Positions 22,591-31,754 of a DNA stretch of 57,316 nucleotides are shown here, one piece after another (within the stretch, counting starts at the first letter, position 1; each line of letters opens with the position of its first letter). The notes below the pieces were generated by a model. That model did no database searches. It worked only from the letters and a program-made list of their open reading frames with translations, and was not told the origin of the DNA. Position numbers and translations under genes: made by a program. Where the stretch lies: the NCBI GenBank assembly GCA_003173865.1, contig PJMF01000030.1:1-57316 (forward strand), written 5' to 3'. Source of the DNA: Minisyncoccota bacterium. Lineage in GTDB: Bacteria; Patescibacteriota; Microgenomatia; UBA1400; PJMF01.

Positions 22591-24219
22591 TTATTGGTTT
22601 TTGTCGCTTAATTTGTCTATGGCATTGCCTAAATGTTGCTCTGATAAGTGCTGATCGTCTTTCTCAAACCACCGCTTATCGAATGGTGAGTAGCCTATTT
22701 TTGGTTCACTACTTACGGGGATAAAGAACAATTGTTTCTGCGCTGCCAATTCAAACTTGAGGAATAATCTTTGAGAGCTCTTTTTTTCTGCATTCTGTTT
22801 GATTTCTCTGCCATCCACGGTCGTGACGGAAATGCGCCATTGTCTACCATTTACACCATGATCTTGTACTATCGCTAATAAATTCTGTGCAAGCTGAACA
22901 TCATTTTCGCCAAACAACTGTTGGAATGCATCTTCCGACATCGTAGACGGTTTTGATGCGTGGAGCGTATCGTAGTTGGGGACGAACACAATAATATCTT
23001 GTGGCTCATACCATTCTTGGGTTTTAGCTTTGTAGCGGCGTGTGCGACCGTCAGGAAGTAAATAATACCGTGAACCATGGTCGGTGCAGAAATACAGTTC
23101 ACCTTTTGTTTTGTCTTCTTTGGTTTCCGCTGCCATCAATGTACTGTCAATAAGGGCATGTACTTGTTCCGACTCTTGAATCTCGTTTTGTTGTGCTAAT
23201 GCGATTTGCGCACGTGTGCGATTCCGATAGTCTTCATTGATCACTAGGCCAGTTTGGTCAACATCTTCTGATGAGAGTGGTACGTACCAAGCAGTATGAA
23301 CACCATACCATTGCGTTGGAGTGGATTGAGTTGCGACATCGTGATTGAGTCTGATCACAACTTCTTCTACAGTAGGTGAGTGTTCAAGTTCGTCCGACAA
23401 ATGGCTAGAAGTAGTTCGGAACGCTTTACCAACACCGCTTAGTTGCTTGCCGAGTGCTCCCTCATAAACAGCAAGAATACGAGTTTTTTCTGGAGTGACG
23501 ATGAATTGCTCAGCATAGTCGTGCAGTTTGGCAGCATCAAGTTGGTATTTCTTGGCCAACAAAAATGCGTCAATGCCTTCTTGTCTTGGTGTGGTTTCTT
23601 GCTTCATGAGTTTATCCAAAAATAACAATTCGAGTTCGGGTACCAAGACCTCAACACCACCCAAGTTGATAGTTTGAGCAGTTGCATGAAGAAAACCTTC
23701 TGGTAGAGCACTTAGCCCTTTTGTCTTTGCAGAAGGATAATATTCTTGACCACCAAAAATAGGATTCCCTTGATAGTTTGATAATGCAGATTCATCCATA
23801 CCGTACAGGTCAAAATCACTATGGCTACGATACGGAATACGTTCAGATTTGATAATGCGACCAACGGCAGTACCTTGTAAAGCAACTTCCGTACCTTGAC
23901 CTTTACCAAATAGATATTGAATTTTGTCATCTTTATGTTGAGGAGAGAAGGCTACAGCTGCAAGTGTCCGTTGATAAAAACTTTCTCGTGTTGGCATATC
24001 AACGCCATTCGCGGCAGCAAAAGTTTCTCTGCGCCATTGTCGTAATTGTTCAATCTGTTCGGGTGAAACTGGCTGAGTCAGGTGGCCTGTCTCATCAATT
24101 GAGATACTAAACCGTTGTGCAAAAAAATCCCTTGCTTCGTTCATGTACTCAATTGGCAATTTTTCTTTTGCCGTGGTGACTTCATTTTCAATGGCTGGTT
24201 GTGGTGCTGTTTCTGACAT
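22591..24219 (-). CDS. Nucleotidyltransferase-like protein with C-terminal extension
   Basis: A 542-aa protein. An N-terminal region of about 100 residues precedes a nucleotidyltransferase-like signature: LQGTAVGR (114-121) and SDFDLYG (134-140, acidic D135/D137). A helical part follows (VLVPELELLFLDKLMKQETT near 193-212) typical of AbiEii-like proteins. The remaining 280 residues are unrecognised. It lies 9 nt upstream of the lyase-like gene and 31 nt downstream of the ABC transporter gene. It may modify a nucleotide, RNA or protein as part of the locus; the substrate is unknown. Confidence 0.5.
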   Translation of the reverse strand: MSETAPQPAIENEVTTAKEKLPIEYMNEARDFFAQRFSISIDETGHLTQPVSPEQIEQLRQWRRETFAAANGVDMPTRESFYQRTLAAVAFSPQHKDDKIQYLFGKGQGTEVALQGTAVGRIIKSERIPYRSHSDFDLYGMDESALSNYQGNPIFGGQEYYPSAKTKGLSALPEGFLHATAQTINLGGVEVLVPELELLFLDKLMKQETTPRQEGIDAFLLAKKYQLDAAKLHDYAEQFIVTPEKTRILAVYEGALGKQLSGVGKAFRTTSSHLSDELEHSPTVEEVVIRLNHDVATQSTPTQWYGVHTAWYVPLSSEDVDQTGLVINEDYRNRTRAQIALAQQNEIQESEQVHALIDSTLMAAETKEDKTKGELYFCTDHGSRYYLLPDGRTRRYKAKTQEWYEPQDIIVFVPNYDTLHASKPSTMSEDAFQQLFGENDVQLAQNLLAIVQDHGVNGRQWRISVTTVDGREIKQNAEKKSSQRLFLKFELAAQKQLFFIPVSSEPKIGYSPFDKRWFEKDDQHLSEQHLGNAIDKLSDKNQ

Positions 24220-24250
24220 TTAAGTTCAATGATCTATTTTTAACATGGTA

Positions 24251-26074
24251 TCATTGATACCCTTTCGCTTGCAGTGTAAATAATTCTGCGTACTTGCCGT
24301 TCTTTTTAATTAACTCGCTGTGACTCCCGCTCTCGATGATTTTGCCTTGCTCAATGACATAAATTTTGTCTGCATTGCGGACAGTGGAGAACCGGTGGGA
24401 AATAATAATTACACTTTTATCACTGGATAATTTTTCAACGCTCGCAAAAATTTCCGCTTCTGCCTTCGCATCAATTGCCGCGGTCGGTTCATCTAATACC
24501 AATATTGGTGCATTACGGAAAAAGGAACGGGCTAACGCAATTTTTTGCCATTGACCCGTGGAAAGTTCAATGCCTTCTTCAAATGTCTTACCCAATACTT
24601 GATCGTATGTTTTTCCTAATTTTTCAATTACTTTGGCAGCACCCGCAGCCTGTGCAGCGCTGAGCACTTTTTCTTCTGGGTTGCTGGCAGAAATATCTCC
24701 GAAAGAAATATTTTCGCGTGCGGTATGCTGATACCGATTGAAATCTTGAAATAAAATGCCGAGATGTTTGTGCCAACTGGCCTTATCTAATTCTTTAACA
24801 TTGATACCATTCACAAAAATTGCACCATCGTCCACATCATAAAAACGGGCAAGCAATTTGATGATGGTGCTTTTGCCTGCGCCATTTTCACCGACCAACG
24901 CAACTTTTTCACCAGCATTGAGTGTAAGAGAGAAGTTCTTCAAAATTGGTGATTTTTCACCAGGATAGGTGAACGTGACATCACGAAACTCAATCGTTGG
25001 TGCTTTTTCCATTGTCACCATAACTGGATTCTCGGCTTGTTTGACAAAGGGCTGTGCATCAAGCAGTTCAAAAACGCTTTTGACGTACAAACTTGCCTCA
25101 AAAACGTTACCAAGGTTTCGCAGTAGTCCACCGAGCCCATTTTGAAAGTTGCTAATGACGCCAGAATAAAAACCAATGTCACCGATTGTAAGTTGGCCAA
25201 TGAGTGCGCGGGAAATGACAAAAACTTCGACACCAACAGAAACCACAGTCGAAAGAAAGCCGGTGCCACTTTCAATGAGCAGGTTCCGCTGCGCAATCTT
25301 TTTTGTTTCTGCAAAAAACTTGCGTTGTACTCGCATTACCTCTCTAACAAAGTATGATCCTAACTGGAAAATTTTGATTTCCTTAATGCTGGCGGGATCT
25401 TGCAGGAGCCAGGAGAGGTAGTTGAATTTGACTCTGTCAGCGGAGTTACCCCACCAAATACCCCATTCTACTTCGGCTTTGGTGACTTGGTGAATAAATT
25501 CAATAACAGTTGCAAACAAAATGATGACAATGAACACCCAATGCACCGTAGCGATTGCAACACAAGCAATGACCAGTTGCACCAAACTCTGGAAGCTATA
25601 CATCAAAAAATCGAGAAGGTTTAACGTGCGGTACCGATAGGTTTCGTCAATGTTTTTGAGGAGTTCCCGAAACTGGCTATCTTCAAAGTAGCGCATGTCC
25701 AAGGAGTTGAGTTTGCCAAGCACTAGTTCCGAAAGTGTGATGGGCACTTGCAACCACAACACGTGATTTAAGTAATTTTGAACACGATACGACAATTCTT
25801 GTAGATAAAACGTGACAATGCGAATTGTCAGCAAAACAAAAAGTTGATGGAAATCTGTCTGGTGATGAGTCGCCGATTGGACAACGAGGTCAATGATGAG
25901 TTTGTAAATGTAAATATTGACGAATGGTAAAACGCTTGGCAACAAAAACGCAACGATATTACTTATGAGTAAAAAAGGATTGATTGACCATGTGAGTTTG
26001 AGAATACGCCAGGAGGTTCGTGTGGCGATTTTCAGCTCTTTGATTTTAGGAAGTTTTTTCTTCTCGCTTGCCAT
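24251..26074 (-). CDS. ABC exporter, fused permease and ATPase
   Basis: A 607-aa half-transporter with an N-terminal membrane domain (hydrophobic segments near 35-65, 75-95, 157-195 and 275-310). The nucleotide-binding domain has Walker A GENGAGKST (395-403), Q-loop LFQDF (441-445), signature LSTGQ (504-508, variant of LSGGQ) and Walker B LVLDEP (525-530), plus an SHR switch His. No N-terminal C39 peptidase domain is present. It should work as a homodimeric exporter of a lipid, drug or peptide. It is the first gene of the 16.6-26.1 kb run, so its cargo might be made by the downstream genes. Confidence 0.88.
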   Translation of the reverse strand: MASEKKKLPKIKELKIATRTSWRILKLTWSINPFLLISNIVAFLLPSVLPFVNIYIYKLIIDLVVQSATHHQTDFHQLFVLLTIRIVTFYLQELSYRVQNYLNHVLWLQVPITLSELVLGKLNSLDMRYFEDSQFRELLKNIDETYRYRTLNLLDFLMYSFQSLVQLVIACVAIATVHWVFIVIILFATVIEFIHQVTKAEVEWGIWWGNSADRVKFNYLSWLLQDPASIKEIKIFQLGSYFVREVMRVQRKFFAETKKIAQRNLLIESGTGFLSTVVSVGVEVFVISRALIGQLTIGDIGFYSGVISNFQNGLGGLLRNLGNVFEASLYVKSVFELLDAQPFVKQAENPVMVTMEKAPTIEFRDVTFTYPGEKSPILKNFSLTLNAGEKVALVGENGAGKSTIIKLLARFYDVDDGAIFVNGINVKELDKASWHKHLGILFQDFNRYQHTARENISFGDISASNPEEKVLSAAQAAGAAKVIEKLGKTYDQVLGKTFEEGIELSTGQWQKIALARSFFRNAPILVLDEPTAAIDAKAEAEIFASVEKLSSDKSVIIISHRFSTVRNADKIYVIEQGKIIESGSHSELIKKNGKYAELFTLQAKGYQ

Positions 26075-26156
26075 CCTATCATTTTAACATTAAGTACTTC
26101 CAAAATCGTTGAGGCCAACAGAAAATCAAGGTGATAACAAATGACGGTAAGTTGAG

Positions 26157-26184
26157 TTGGAAAAAACTTGTGGTCTGTTATACT
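26157..26184 (+). promoter_or_regulatory. Promoter of the metalloprotease-like gene, leaderless
   Basis: TTGGAA (26157-26162), a 16-bp spacer and TATACT (26179-26184) form a good sigma-70-type promoter. The ATG follows the -10 box by 7 nt and no Shine-Dalgarno exists, so the mRNA should be leaderless. Confidence 0.6.
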
Positions 26185-26191
26185 TTTCCTC

Positions 26192-27286
26192 ATGAGAGAC
26201 ATTATCCCTGTTGGGGAAATTCCTGTAATAAATGCTCAGAAAACTCAAGAAAAAATTCGTCAAAGGAACTTGCATGGATTTTTTAATGAGATTTACGATG
26301 TAGTAGCACAAAGGGCTTTTTTTCATTTACAGACTGTAGATCCTGAGTTCCGTTTTTCCGCAGATACTGCTGGAGGATTTTTAGATGATAAAAATCGAAT
26401 GATGATTGATGTTCCACTTGAGAGTTTGTATACGATGATTGTTCCTTTTTTTCAAAGGCACCCAGATTTAATTTCCCAGTACATTCCAAATTATGAGGAG
26501 CATCTATTCGGCGAACCATTAACACCACAGAATATAGAGTCTGTAGCAGTCAATGCTCTTTTCCAAGCTGGAGATAAAGCAGCGGCAAATGATCCCCAGA
26601 TTCAGCATACCAACTTCATCGGACTGACAGAGCAACTATTAGCTGATCCCGAAGCGAAGAAAAAAATGGATGACCTCATTCAAAAGATGACTATGACGAT
26701 CATACATGAAAACAGTCATGCTTTATTCAAGAGACTCCAACACTATTACGGTCTCCAAGTGGATGATCATATTTTTGATACAGTTAAAAATGTGTTTACT
26801 GTCCCTCAGTTAAAAGAGCAATATTTTCGAATGCTTGATGATTTTAATAAGGGAACAAGAGACGCTCATGCAATGAGACAGTTCAATCAGGATTATAATG
26901 CACTCTTAGCCGCCGAAATCCAAAAAATGTATCCAAAACACACTGAAGATAATGACGAACCAAAAGCCTTTGCATATTACAAAACACTCTATGGTATAGG
27001 CATAGAAGAGATTGCTGCTCGGTTAATTGAAGCAAACATGAATCGTACTTCCCCTGAAGATGTCATTGCAGCAATACATTCAGAGTTATATGAAAACTCA
27101 GGCTATATGGTAGAACAACCTACAGGATTTATACTTCCTGATGAGGAAGAAATAAGTCAGATAATTAGGTCGCACTCGATTAAAGATGCGTACCACATAA
27201 TCATGAAAAGTTTTTATAGTGATACCGGCTTTCTTCGTTGGGTAAACAAACATGGTGTTCATTTGAACTTGATTCGACCTTCTTAG
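26192..27286 (+). CDS. Putative zinc metalloprotease (HExxH)
   Basis: A 364-aa, mainly helical protein without signal peptide. Residues 172-176 are HENSH within MTIIHENSHALFKRL, a HExxH zinc site. GIEEIAARLIEANMNR at 271-286 offers a Glu as third ligand about 98 residues later, as in gluzincin-like proteases. No known protease family is recognised overall. It stands alone, divergent from the ABC exporter, with its own leaderless promoter. A maturation role for the exporter's cargo is an attractive but untested idea. Confidence 0.5.
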   Translation: MRDIIPVGEIPVINAQKTQEKIRQRNLHGFFNEIYDVVAQRAFFHLQTVDPEFRFSADTAGGFLDDKNRMMIDVPLESLYTMIVPFFQRHPDLISQYIPNYEEHLFGEPLTPQNIESVAVNALFQAGDKAAANDPQIQHTNFIGLTEQLLADPEAKKKMDDLIQKMTMTIIHENSHALFKRLQHYYGLQVDDHIFDTVKNVFTVPQLKEQYFRMLDDFNKGTRDAHAMRQFNQDYNALLAAEIQKMYPKHTEDNDEPKAFAYYKTLYGIGIEEIAARLIEANMNRTSPEDVIAAIHSELYENSGYMVEQPTGFILPDEEEISQIIRSHSIKDAYHIIMKSFYSDTGFLRWVNKHGVHLNLIRPS

Positions 27287-27323
27287 ATTCACATCTCTTT
27301 TTCAAATGAAATAGTGAGATACA

Positions 27324-28637
27324 TTATTCTTTCTTGCTCATCGAAGCAAGCACCCGATAATCATCAACAATTTTTCTAAATCCCGCAAATTGTTTGCGAG
27401 AGTTTTCGCCGTATTGTGGATTGCTTAAAATACTTCGTTCGTCTTGATCGAAGCGTTCCGAAAGAGGACGCATAATACGATCATTAAAAGCTGTCACTGC
27501 TCGGTCAATTTGTTCAGAACTCTTTGCTTGTTCAACCTTTTCATCTAAATCACGGAGTTGTACACGAATATGATCAATATCATTCATGTAGTTATTTAAG
27601 CCTCGTAACCTAGCATCCTGTCCATTGTCAAAACGCAAAAGGGTTTGCAATAAATTGCGGACTTGCTCGGTCATTTCCCCATATAATTGATATTGTTGGC
27701 GAGCGTACTTATCAATATCTTCTGCACGTTGATAAGAAAAGGCCAGTAGTTTGGCGAAGTCGTCAACTACAGCTCGAGCTTGTTGCTTCATCTGTTCCAT
27801 GAGCGCTGTTTCTTGTTCTTGGTTTTTCTGTCTTTCTTGTATCTCTTGTCGTACTTCGTGTTGCGGATCAAGATATTGCAACGCAACACCGATTTTTCGA
27901 CGTAAATTTTCATCGCCTGTTGCTAATTTCCCATATCGGTCAAGAAAATCGACAATCGTCTGAAATGCTGGGGATTGTTTCAGGTTATCCAAGTTGCCTG
28001 ATAATTGAGTGCCTAGCTGACTACGTACTGCTTCCGGTAAACTGGAAAAAAAATTACCTTCTTCCGTATTGTGCTGAATTTGCTCTGAGTCAATCCAATG
28101 GATGGCTTGCTCATTAGTGGAACGAGAAAGGATGTCTTCAACAAGCACCTGCACGGTACCAGGACTTTGCCGTTGTGCTTCTGCTATTGATTGCTGTGCA
28201 GCGGCCTCATTCTGGTACGGTTTCCCATTTGCTCCAACATAAAACGTCTCTCCGGACTGGTGTGTCAATCGTTCTGCTCGTTCGGCTGAAATTGGTTGCC
28301 ATTCACTCGATTCTTGGTCATCTTGTTGATGGTTGATCGCCTCTGGTGTGGAAGACATGGAATCTCCGTTCTGGGCAGACTCGGAAATAGGTTGTGTTTC
28401 AGATGCTTCATGATTCATACTTGGCACTTGAGATGTTGAGATTATTTCTGCGCCATGATTTTCTCGTTGTCGACGTGTTTGCATTGCTTCGCCACGACGC
28501 ATGTTCTCCTGTTGTTTGGTCTCTTCTTTTCGTTTTTTCTCTTCAGCATCTGCTCGCCAGCCGCCGGCAACATTGTTAGGATTAAGTGTTTGCTCTCCGT
28601 CCCTATTGATACGTACATCGCTATTTCTGTCAACCAT
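27324..28637 (-). CDS. Large disordered/coiled-coil protein
   Basis: A 437-aa hydrophilic protein with no membrane segment. The first 150 residues are low-complexity and Gln/Glu/Asn-rich. A short conserved-looking segment (SGETFYVGANGKPYQNEAAA, about 129-148) follows, then about 260 residues of helix with coiled-coil character (EIQERQKNQEQETALMEQMK). The family is unknown. Its convergent end lies 37 nt from the metalloprotease-like gene. It could be a structural or scaffold protein; no enzymatic motif is present. Confidence 0.55.
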   Translation of the reverse strand: MVDRNSDVRINRDGEQTLNPNNVAGGWRADAEEKKRKEETKQQENMRRGEAMQTRRQRENHGAEIISTSQVPSMNHEASETQPISESAQNGDSMSSTPEAINHQQDDQESSEWQPISAERAERLTHQSGETFYVGANGKPYQNEAAAQQSIAEAQRQSPGTVQVLVEDILSRSTNEQAIHWIDSEQIQHNTEEGNFFSSLPEAVRSQLGTQLSGNLDNLKQSPAFQTIVDFLDRYGKLATGDENLRRKIGVALQYLDPQHEVRQEIQERQKNQEQETALMEQMKQQARAVVDDFAKLLAFSYQRAEDIDKYARQQYQLYGEMTEQVRNLLQTLLRFDNGQDARLRGLNNYMNDIDHIRVQLRDLDEKVEQAKSSEQIDRAVTAFNDRIMRPLSERFDQDERSILSNPQYGENSRKQFAGFRKIVDDYRVLASMSKKE

Positions 28638-28772
28638 ACTTGCTCCGCTTCTTAAAGATATTTAAGTCAAAATGTTCATATTTCCTGAGTATATCAAAAA
28701 AGGGCGAGCTGATCTTGGTTGAGTAGTGTGCCGTGAATCTTCTTGCATTTGTATCTGTTAAAATGTATCGAT

Positions 28773-30347
28773 ATGAGCAATCTCACAAGTGAACCCCAAA
28801 CAAATCATCAAGAAGGGCAAAGAATTGAACAAGAAAAAAGAAAAGCCGCACTTGGCGCAATCGTTCAGTTTCTTACAGAAAGGTATCCATTTTTTGATTC
28901 CAACCAACAACTTGTGTACTGCATTGCAGGCTCATTTGCACTGCAAGCACTGATGGTTGCGGATGAGATGGAGCTTGTTCGTTTCGATGAAAATGACAGA
29001 ATTACAAGCAATGAAAAAATCCCAGATGAGTCTTTCCAATGGGTGCAAGCGATAGCAAATCACTATCGCCGGTTGATGAAAGATGTTGATAATGTGCGGT
29101 TGAGACCACAGAACAAAACGTCTCAGGGGCCAGCAAACAAAAATCGCATCGAACTTCCCCCAGAACTCTAAGCTGCACGTGCCACACTATTTGAAGGATC
29201 ACCCGAAAAAACCTACATCATCACTGAAGCAGAAGATACTCAAGACATTCCAGAAATCATGAGATTGAGAATTGATGATAAAGAAATTTATATCCCATCA
29301 CCTATGGCACTCTTCGTTCATAAATTTCATCAAATGCAAACTGGTTGGTTTGATAATGAACACTTTACACAAAAATTTATCAACGATTTACGAGGATACA
29401 TTGACATCATCAACAATTTATACGGTCCAGAAGCGATGAGTAAGTTTCGTTCCATGGCGTATCAAAATAATCCTCCGGCCATGGGCGATTTTCGCTTCCC
29501 TTTTCACCACCCAGATCTCCCTCAATATTTACTCGACTTTTATGAGACAGTTGTTTCTGGAGACCCTGACTATCACTTTATTCAAGATGTTCCCGAGGAA
29601 CTCAAAGAGCGCCGATTAGATCTGCTGAGAGCGCTCTATCAGCATCCAGACGGAGAAGTAAAAAAAGCAATTGTCGAATTCTGTCGCCGTAATGCCGGAT
29701 TTATTCAAAAGGAACAACGCCCTTCAGCACATGCACACAATATCCGCTTGATTGCGGAGCTGATCATGCGTTCTCCTGAAATGTTGGCTAAAGTAAAAAG
29801 TCGCGCTCTTCCCACAGACCAACTGGAAACGTCGGAGGATATGTTTCGTCACATTAAAAGTACCGCGGCATGGGCCATAGACTATGGGAAACTCATTCAA
29901 GATGAGCTCATTCATGTACCGGAGTCATCACAAATTCTCGAATTCCTTGCCATTGGGTTGGACGATCGAAATTATGCCCAAGAGTTGAAAGTGGTCGAGA
30001 AGTCGCTGCCACTGACCGGTACGTATCTTTGCCATAAATTACTTTGGGAATTACTTTTTCGACCATACACAAAGGCGCGCCTGGAGAATCGACAACGTAT
30101 ATTCACTCTTATTGATCAAGCCTGTGATGCATTGAAACCTGATCAAATGAATGCGTTTCTCAAAAAACTCGATTACGCACTTGGGGGAGAGATTCCTGGA
30201 GAGCCAGATGATCCGGCTTGGGAGGCACTCAGCATCAATGATGTCATTGATGCGTCGACTCAAAGATCGCACGACCGAAGAGAAAATAGTGAGTGGGTGG
30301 AAACTGAAATCAGTCACGTCGCTTCGGAGTTTGGTTTGGGATATTGA
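28773..30347 (+). pseudogene. Nucleotidyltransferase-like gene interrupted by an in-frame TAA
   Basis: One reading frame runs from 28773 to 30347 (525 codons) but has a TAA at 29169-29171; sequence on both sides is coding-like and in the same frame. The N-terminal part has YCIAGSFALQAL and KDVDNVRL, like a nucleotidyltransferase fold. The C-terminal part begins with IYIPSPMALFVHKFHQ, resembling the helical segment of the 22591-24219 protein. Either the gene is freshly inactivated, or two proteins are made, with a restart at the ATG at 29259. A TAAAAT box 8 nt before the ATG suggests a leaderless promoter. Confidence 0.6.
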
Positions 30348-30454
30348 TGAGAAGGGTTCATTGCACAGCAGTTTGTGACCTTCCCAACTCCTCACCCCAC
30401 TTCATAATCCACTCCGTGACGCGGTTCCAACTTTTGAGTACGATGTCCACAATT

Positions 30455-31732
30455 TTACCCAAATTTTTGTGTCATGACTGACTGTAGAACACCCCAAAAG
30501 AATGTGGCTTGCTCGCCGATGTTTTCTGAAAGTAAATGCTTGCGTGCAAGTCGCGGATGCCCCCACTCGTAGGCGCCCTGCCAACTCGTCCGTTGATCAT
30601 GTAGATTGCGCAATCCAGGAAACTGTGCACCACTCACCAGAATTTGCTCAGGATGCGCTTGAATAGGCTGAGACGCAAGTTGAGTCATGCTTTGCAGGAG
30701 TGCCAACATGGTCAAAAGATCCGTCTGCGTGACAATTTCCGGAGTAAATTCTCCGTCTTCCGTAAAATTGTGTTTATTTCTGCAGGGAACTGTGAGAGAC
30801 ACAATGTTTGGGCACTGTGAAAAGAGGGTGTACGAAGTTGCGTCGCAGTTACTAATCAGCGGTCCATGTTGCATAGCTCCACCAACGCGATCACGGGAGT
30901 GCAATGCCAACGCTTCAGCAAAGTTTGTTTGGCCATTTACTTGATATGGTAATGCGGCATCGGCAATGCGAATGACCACACCATCGTCATAATTGGTCTC
31001 TGTATCTGCAACAGTACGCGAGAGTGCTGTTTGGCCAACGGCGGCGGCTTCTAACATAATAATATGTGTATGTTCGTCAAATTGCCCAAATGGTGTGCCA
31101 TTTTTTTTCGCGATCCCAGTGGCAGAAATTTGGCGAATTTCTTCAAGTTTCGTAAAAATGAACGTAACATCAGCTTCGGGTTGTTGTGCAAATAACCAGT
31201 CCAAAAAGACCAATCCCACCGCAGTGACAGCTAAGTTATCAGCAGAGCGCAGGCGCAAAAGATCTTCTCGGGGTTCACCGCTGATCCACGGCACAACCTG
31301 GCTATTGCGTGGAAGCGCGTTTTTTTTCAACACATCTTGATCAACAAGTTTGGGGTCACCACCAGGAGCATACTCAACTTGGCTGCTAGTCAGATACTCG
31401 CCATTCGCTTGATACAACCGCACTGGCATGATCATTGATTTTTTCGCTTTCGCAGCCTCAGCAGGAAACAGCGACCCTAACGTAATCAGTTTATCTGGAC
31501 GATAGGCTAAGCCTGGATGATCTAAATGGGTATCAATCACTAGTCTATTGGTTGGCTTTCCGTGTGTGTATCGCGCATATATTGCTAGTTCATCTTCCAC
31601 AACCTCCAAATTTGGATATGCACTCAAGAGCTCTCGTATTTGTGTTTCACTTGCTTGAGGATAATAAGGAACATTTGGCGTACGATCTAAAGATAATACC
31701 TGTGTTATGACTTTCTCTCTTTCCGAATGCAT
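30455..31732 (-). CDS. M42/M20-like zinc aminopeptidase
   Basis: A 425-aa cytosolic peptidase-like protein. Metal-ligand candidates are His69 and Asp71 (DTHLDHPG), bridging Asp165 (SADNLAVTAVG) and the Glu pair 197-198 (KLEEIRQ), with further acidic and His residues in SNCDATSY and CRNKHNF. The order matches di-zinc M42/M20 aminopeptidases, which degrade small peptides. The gene begins 23 bp from the divergent acetyltransferase gene and shares an overlapping promoter with it. The last 100 residues, with many aromatic residues, are less typical of the family. Confidence 0.7.
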   Translation of the reverse strand: MHSEREKVITQVLSLDRTPNVPYYPQASETQIRELLSAYPNLEVVEDELAIYARYTHGKPTNRLVIDTHLDHPGLAYRPDKLITLGSLFPAEAAKAKKSMIMPVRLYQANGEYLTSSQVEYAPGGDPKLVDQDVLKKNALPRNSQVVPWISGEPREDLLRLRSADNLAVTAVGLVFLDWLFAQQPEADVTFIFTKLEEIRQISATGIAKKNGTPFGQFDEHTHIIMLEAAAVGQTALSRTVADTETNYDDGVVIRIADAALPYQVNGQTNFAEALALHSRDRVGGAMQHGPLISNCDATSYTLFSQCPNIVSLTVPCRNKHNFTEDGEFTPEIVTQTDLLTMLALLQSMTQLASQPIQAHPEQILVSGAQFPGLRNLHDQRTSWQGAYEWGHPRLARKHLLSENIGEQATFFWGVLQSVMTQKFG

Positions 31733-31738
31733 TGATCT

Positions 31739-31746
31739 ATTATAAT
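31739..31746. promoter_or_regulatory. Overlapping divergent -10 boxes
   Basis: The plus strand has TATAAT at 31741-31746 (8 nt before the ATG at 31755). The minus strand has TATAAT at 31744-31739 (6 nt before the ATG at 31732). The two boxes share four base pairs, so the two leaderless transcripts should compete for polymerase. Confidence 0.55.
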
Positions 31747-31754
31747 CTAGATTT

